64,000 nt of DNA. Source: Phytohabitans rumicis (GTDB lineage: Bacteria; Actinomycetota; Actinomycetes; Mycobacteriales; Micromonosporaceae). Of this stretch, positions 63,044 through 64,000 are shown piece after piece. The notes under the pieces are model-generated. The model saw nothing but the letters and a program-made list of their open reading frames with translations. It had not been told where the DNA came from and did not search any database. The position numbers and the translations under genes are program-made. Every line of letters starts with the position of its first letter. Position 1 is the first letter of the stretch. Location of the stretch: positions 8,015,001-8,079,000 of the forward strand of contig NZ_BLPG01000001.1 in the NCBI RefSeq assembly GCF_011764445.1, written 5' to 3'.

Positions 63044-63870
63044 TCAGGATTGGGTGGGGGTGGGGGAGGGAAGCGGGTGGCGAGGTCCCGCGTCAGGGTT
63101 GGCCAGGCGACCGGGTCGTGGCCGGGGATCACCGGGTAGCCGCGGCGGGCGGCGATCTGCTTCAGGCGGCGGATCTGGGCGACGGTCTCCTCGGGGGTCA
63201 CGCCGATGTACGACCCGATGGCCCGCTCCTCGGCGATGTTCTCGGTCAGGTCGGCGGCGTCGAACGCGAAGACGAACCCGCCGCCGCCCACCGACTTGTC
63301 GAGGTCGACGACGAAGCTCTGGTGCCCGGGGGTGTGCCCCGCGGTCAGCACGGCCGTCACGCCGGGTGCGATCTCGGCGTCGCCGTCGGCGAGGCGCCAG
63401 TCGATGCGCGGGTCGTCGTAGTCGATGCGGGCCATCGCGTTGCGTTCGGGCTCCGGGTGGTTGGACAGGCCGTACGCCAGTTCGGCGCGCTGGGCGTGCA
63501 CGGGTACCCGGCCGGCGAAGTGTTTGAGCCCGCCGGCGTGGTCGACGTGCAGGTGGCTGACGGCTACGGCGTACACCTGGGCGATGTCGATGCCGGCGGC
63601 GGCCAGGGCCTCTTCGAGGGGCTCGCCGGGGCCGGGGAGCACCGGCTGGTAATTCGGGCTGGGGTAGAACCGCCGGCGTAGCGCGGGGTCGCGCAGGAGC
63701 GCCGCGTTGAAGCCGGTGTCGAGCAGCAGCCAGCCACCGTCCACTTCGAGCAGTACGCCAGGCACCGGTTCGCGTACGCGTTCGGTGCGCGGCGCACCGT
63801 GTACGGAGACGGACTTCGGCAGCTCCTCCCAGCCGAGGGTGAGCGGGACGACCCGCCGTACCCCGGTCAT
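63044..63870 (-). CDS. Metallo-beta-lactamase-fold hydrolase, lactonase-like (single-base frame break)
   Basis: 275 residues if one base is restored in the C-runs at 63052-63066, giving a stop at 63044; as read, the frame would run on through the repeats and antisense to the sugar-binding gene. The zinc motif HLHVDH (SHLHVDHAGG) is intact, with further ligands in TAGHTPGHQS, FAFDAADL and PVIPGHDP. It resembles AHL-lactonase-like hydrolases; the substrate is unknown. The ATG overlaps the upstream stop. Confidence 0.8.
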
Positions 63871-64000
63871 CGGACCACCGCGCGGCCGTCGGCGCGTACG
63901 TCGCTGGCGGCGTCCAGCGTGCCGCCGCGCAGCCGGGCCACCTGGACGTGGCCCGCGTCGTCGTGCGGCCCGGAGGTGGTGGCGAGGTCGAGGCCGAGCC
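63867..64000 (-). CDS. C-terminal end of a probable gamma-glutamyltransferase (partial)
   Basis: About 43 residues reach the stop at 63867-63869. The ending GHVQVARLRGGTLDAASDVR, followed by ADGRA, resembles the C terminus of gamma-glutamyltransferase-family Ntn hydrolases, where an AASDPR-like motif is usual. Only the tail is present, so the call is tentative. Its stop overlaps the hydrolase start (TCAT on the plus strand). Confidence 0.55.
   Translation of the reverse strand, partial: LGLDLATTSGPHDDAGHVQVARLRGGTLDAASDVRADGRAVVR

Noticed and set aside
62149-63870. A 573-residue minus-strand reading frame joining the lactonase-like hydrolase to the repeat region and the antisense of the sugar-binding gene
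   Set aside because: Only the first 270 residues look like protein. The rest translates palindromic repeats and the opposite strand of a clear gene, so it is a read-through caused by one lost base.

Overview
The window is a GC-rich actinobacterial chromosome segment. Its high-GC codon use, GTG/TTG starts, CBM13-decorated secreted enzymes, five DUF1707 modules and sugar-acid catabolism fit Micromonosporaceae. A plant-associated genus is likely (inference), because pectin-, arabinan- and galactan-active enzymes occur together with a Nep1-like plant-cell toxin. No rRNA, tRNA or CRISPR array was seen.

Layout. 1-5.5 kb: sugar ABC importer remnants, an aldo/keto reductase and a GH2 beta-galactosidase, with translationally overlapping starts. 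5.5-9.2 kb (minus strand): a catabolic operon with a Tm-1-like/UPF0261 protein, its PEP-hydrolase-like partner, two cupins and an NAD-dependent epimerase. It diverges from a GH78 alpha-L-rhamnosidase (9.3-11.9 kb) across a short region with two LacI-type operators. 12-14.9 kb: a pectate lyase and a pectin methylesterase, each with an N-terminal ricin-type lectin, then a fumarylacetoacetase. 16.1-17.4 kb: a LacI regulator fused to a phage-integrase arm-binding domain. 17.4-21.6 kb: an nSTAND1-WD40 NTPase. 21.7-25 kb: a secreted subtilase.

25.4-28.05 kb: two nested insertion sequences (an IS630 element inside the target duplication of an IS4 element). 28.2-32.1 kb: a HipA-like kinase/DUF3037 pair and two unknown proteins. 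32.1-38.4 kb: a variant IMPase, DUF418 and a snapalysin-trypsin fusion protease, followed by two hairpins with the same loop but co-varying stems, then DUF1304, an FAD monooxygenase and DUF72. 38.4-43.8 kb: a divergent locus with a membrane protein carrying a degenerate VirD4-like domain, a HerA/DUF87 ATPase and a low-complexity acidic protein. This locus has no function I can name.

43.8-54.8 kb: a GH5 cellulase, a DedA/PAP2-like membrane protein, a protein with five DUF1707 modules plus a PQQ-type propeller, a GH127 arabinofuranosidase with an inserted LamG domain diverging from a GH27 alpha-galactosidase, an NLP toxin and a MOSC protein. 54.9-56.7 kb: a Tat-exported PAP2 phosphatase. 56.9-62.6 kb: an L-fuconate dehydratase/aldose dehydrogenase/ribose-type ABC importer operon. 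The window ends with a metallo-beta-lactamase-fold hydrolase and the tail of a probable gamma-glutamyltransferase.

Two window-wide patterns matter. A palindromic element built on GATCAAGGGC recurs five times, always between genes. Seven genes are broken by eight apparent single-base losses, all in runs of G or C. This looks more like a sequence-quality signature than true gene decay, so these genes are described as probably intact.
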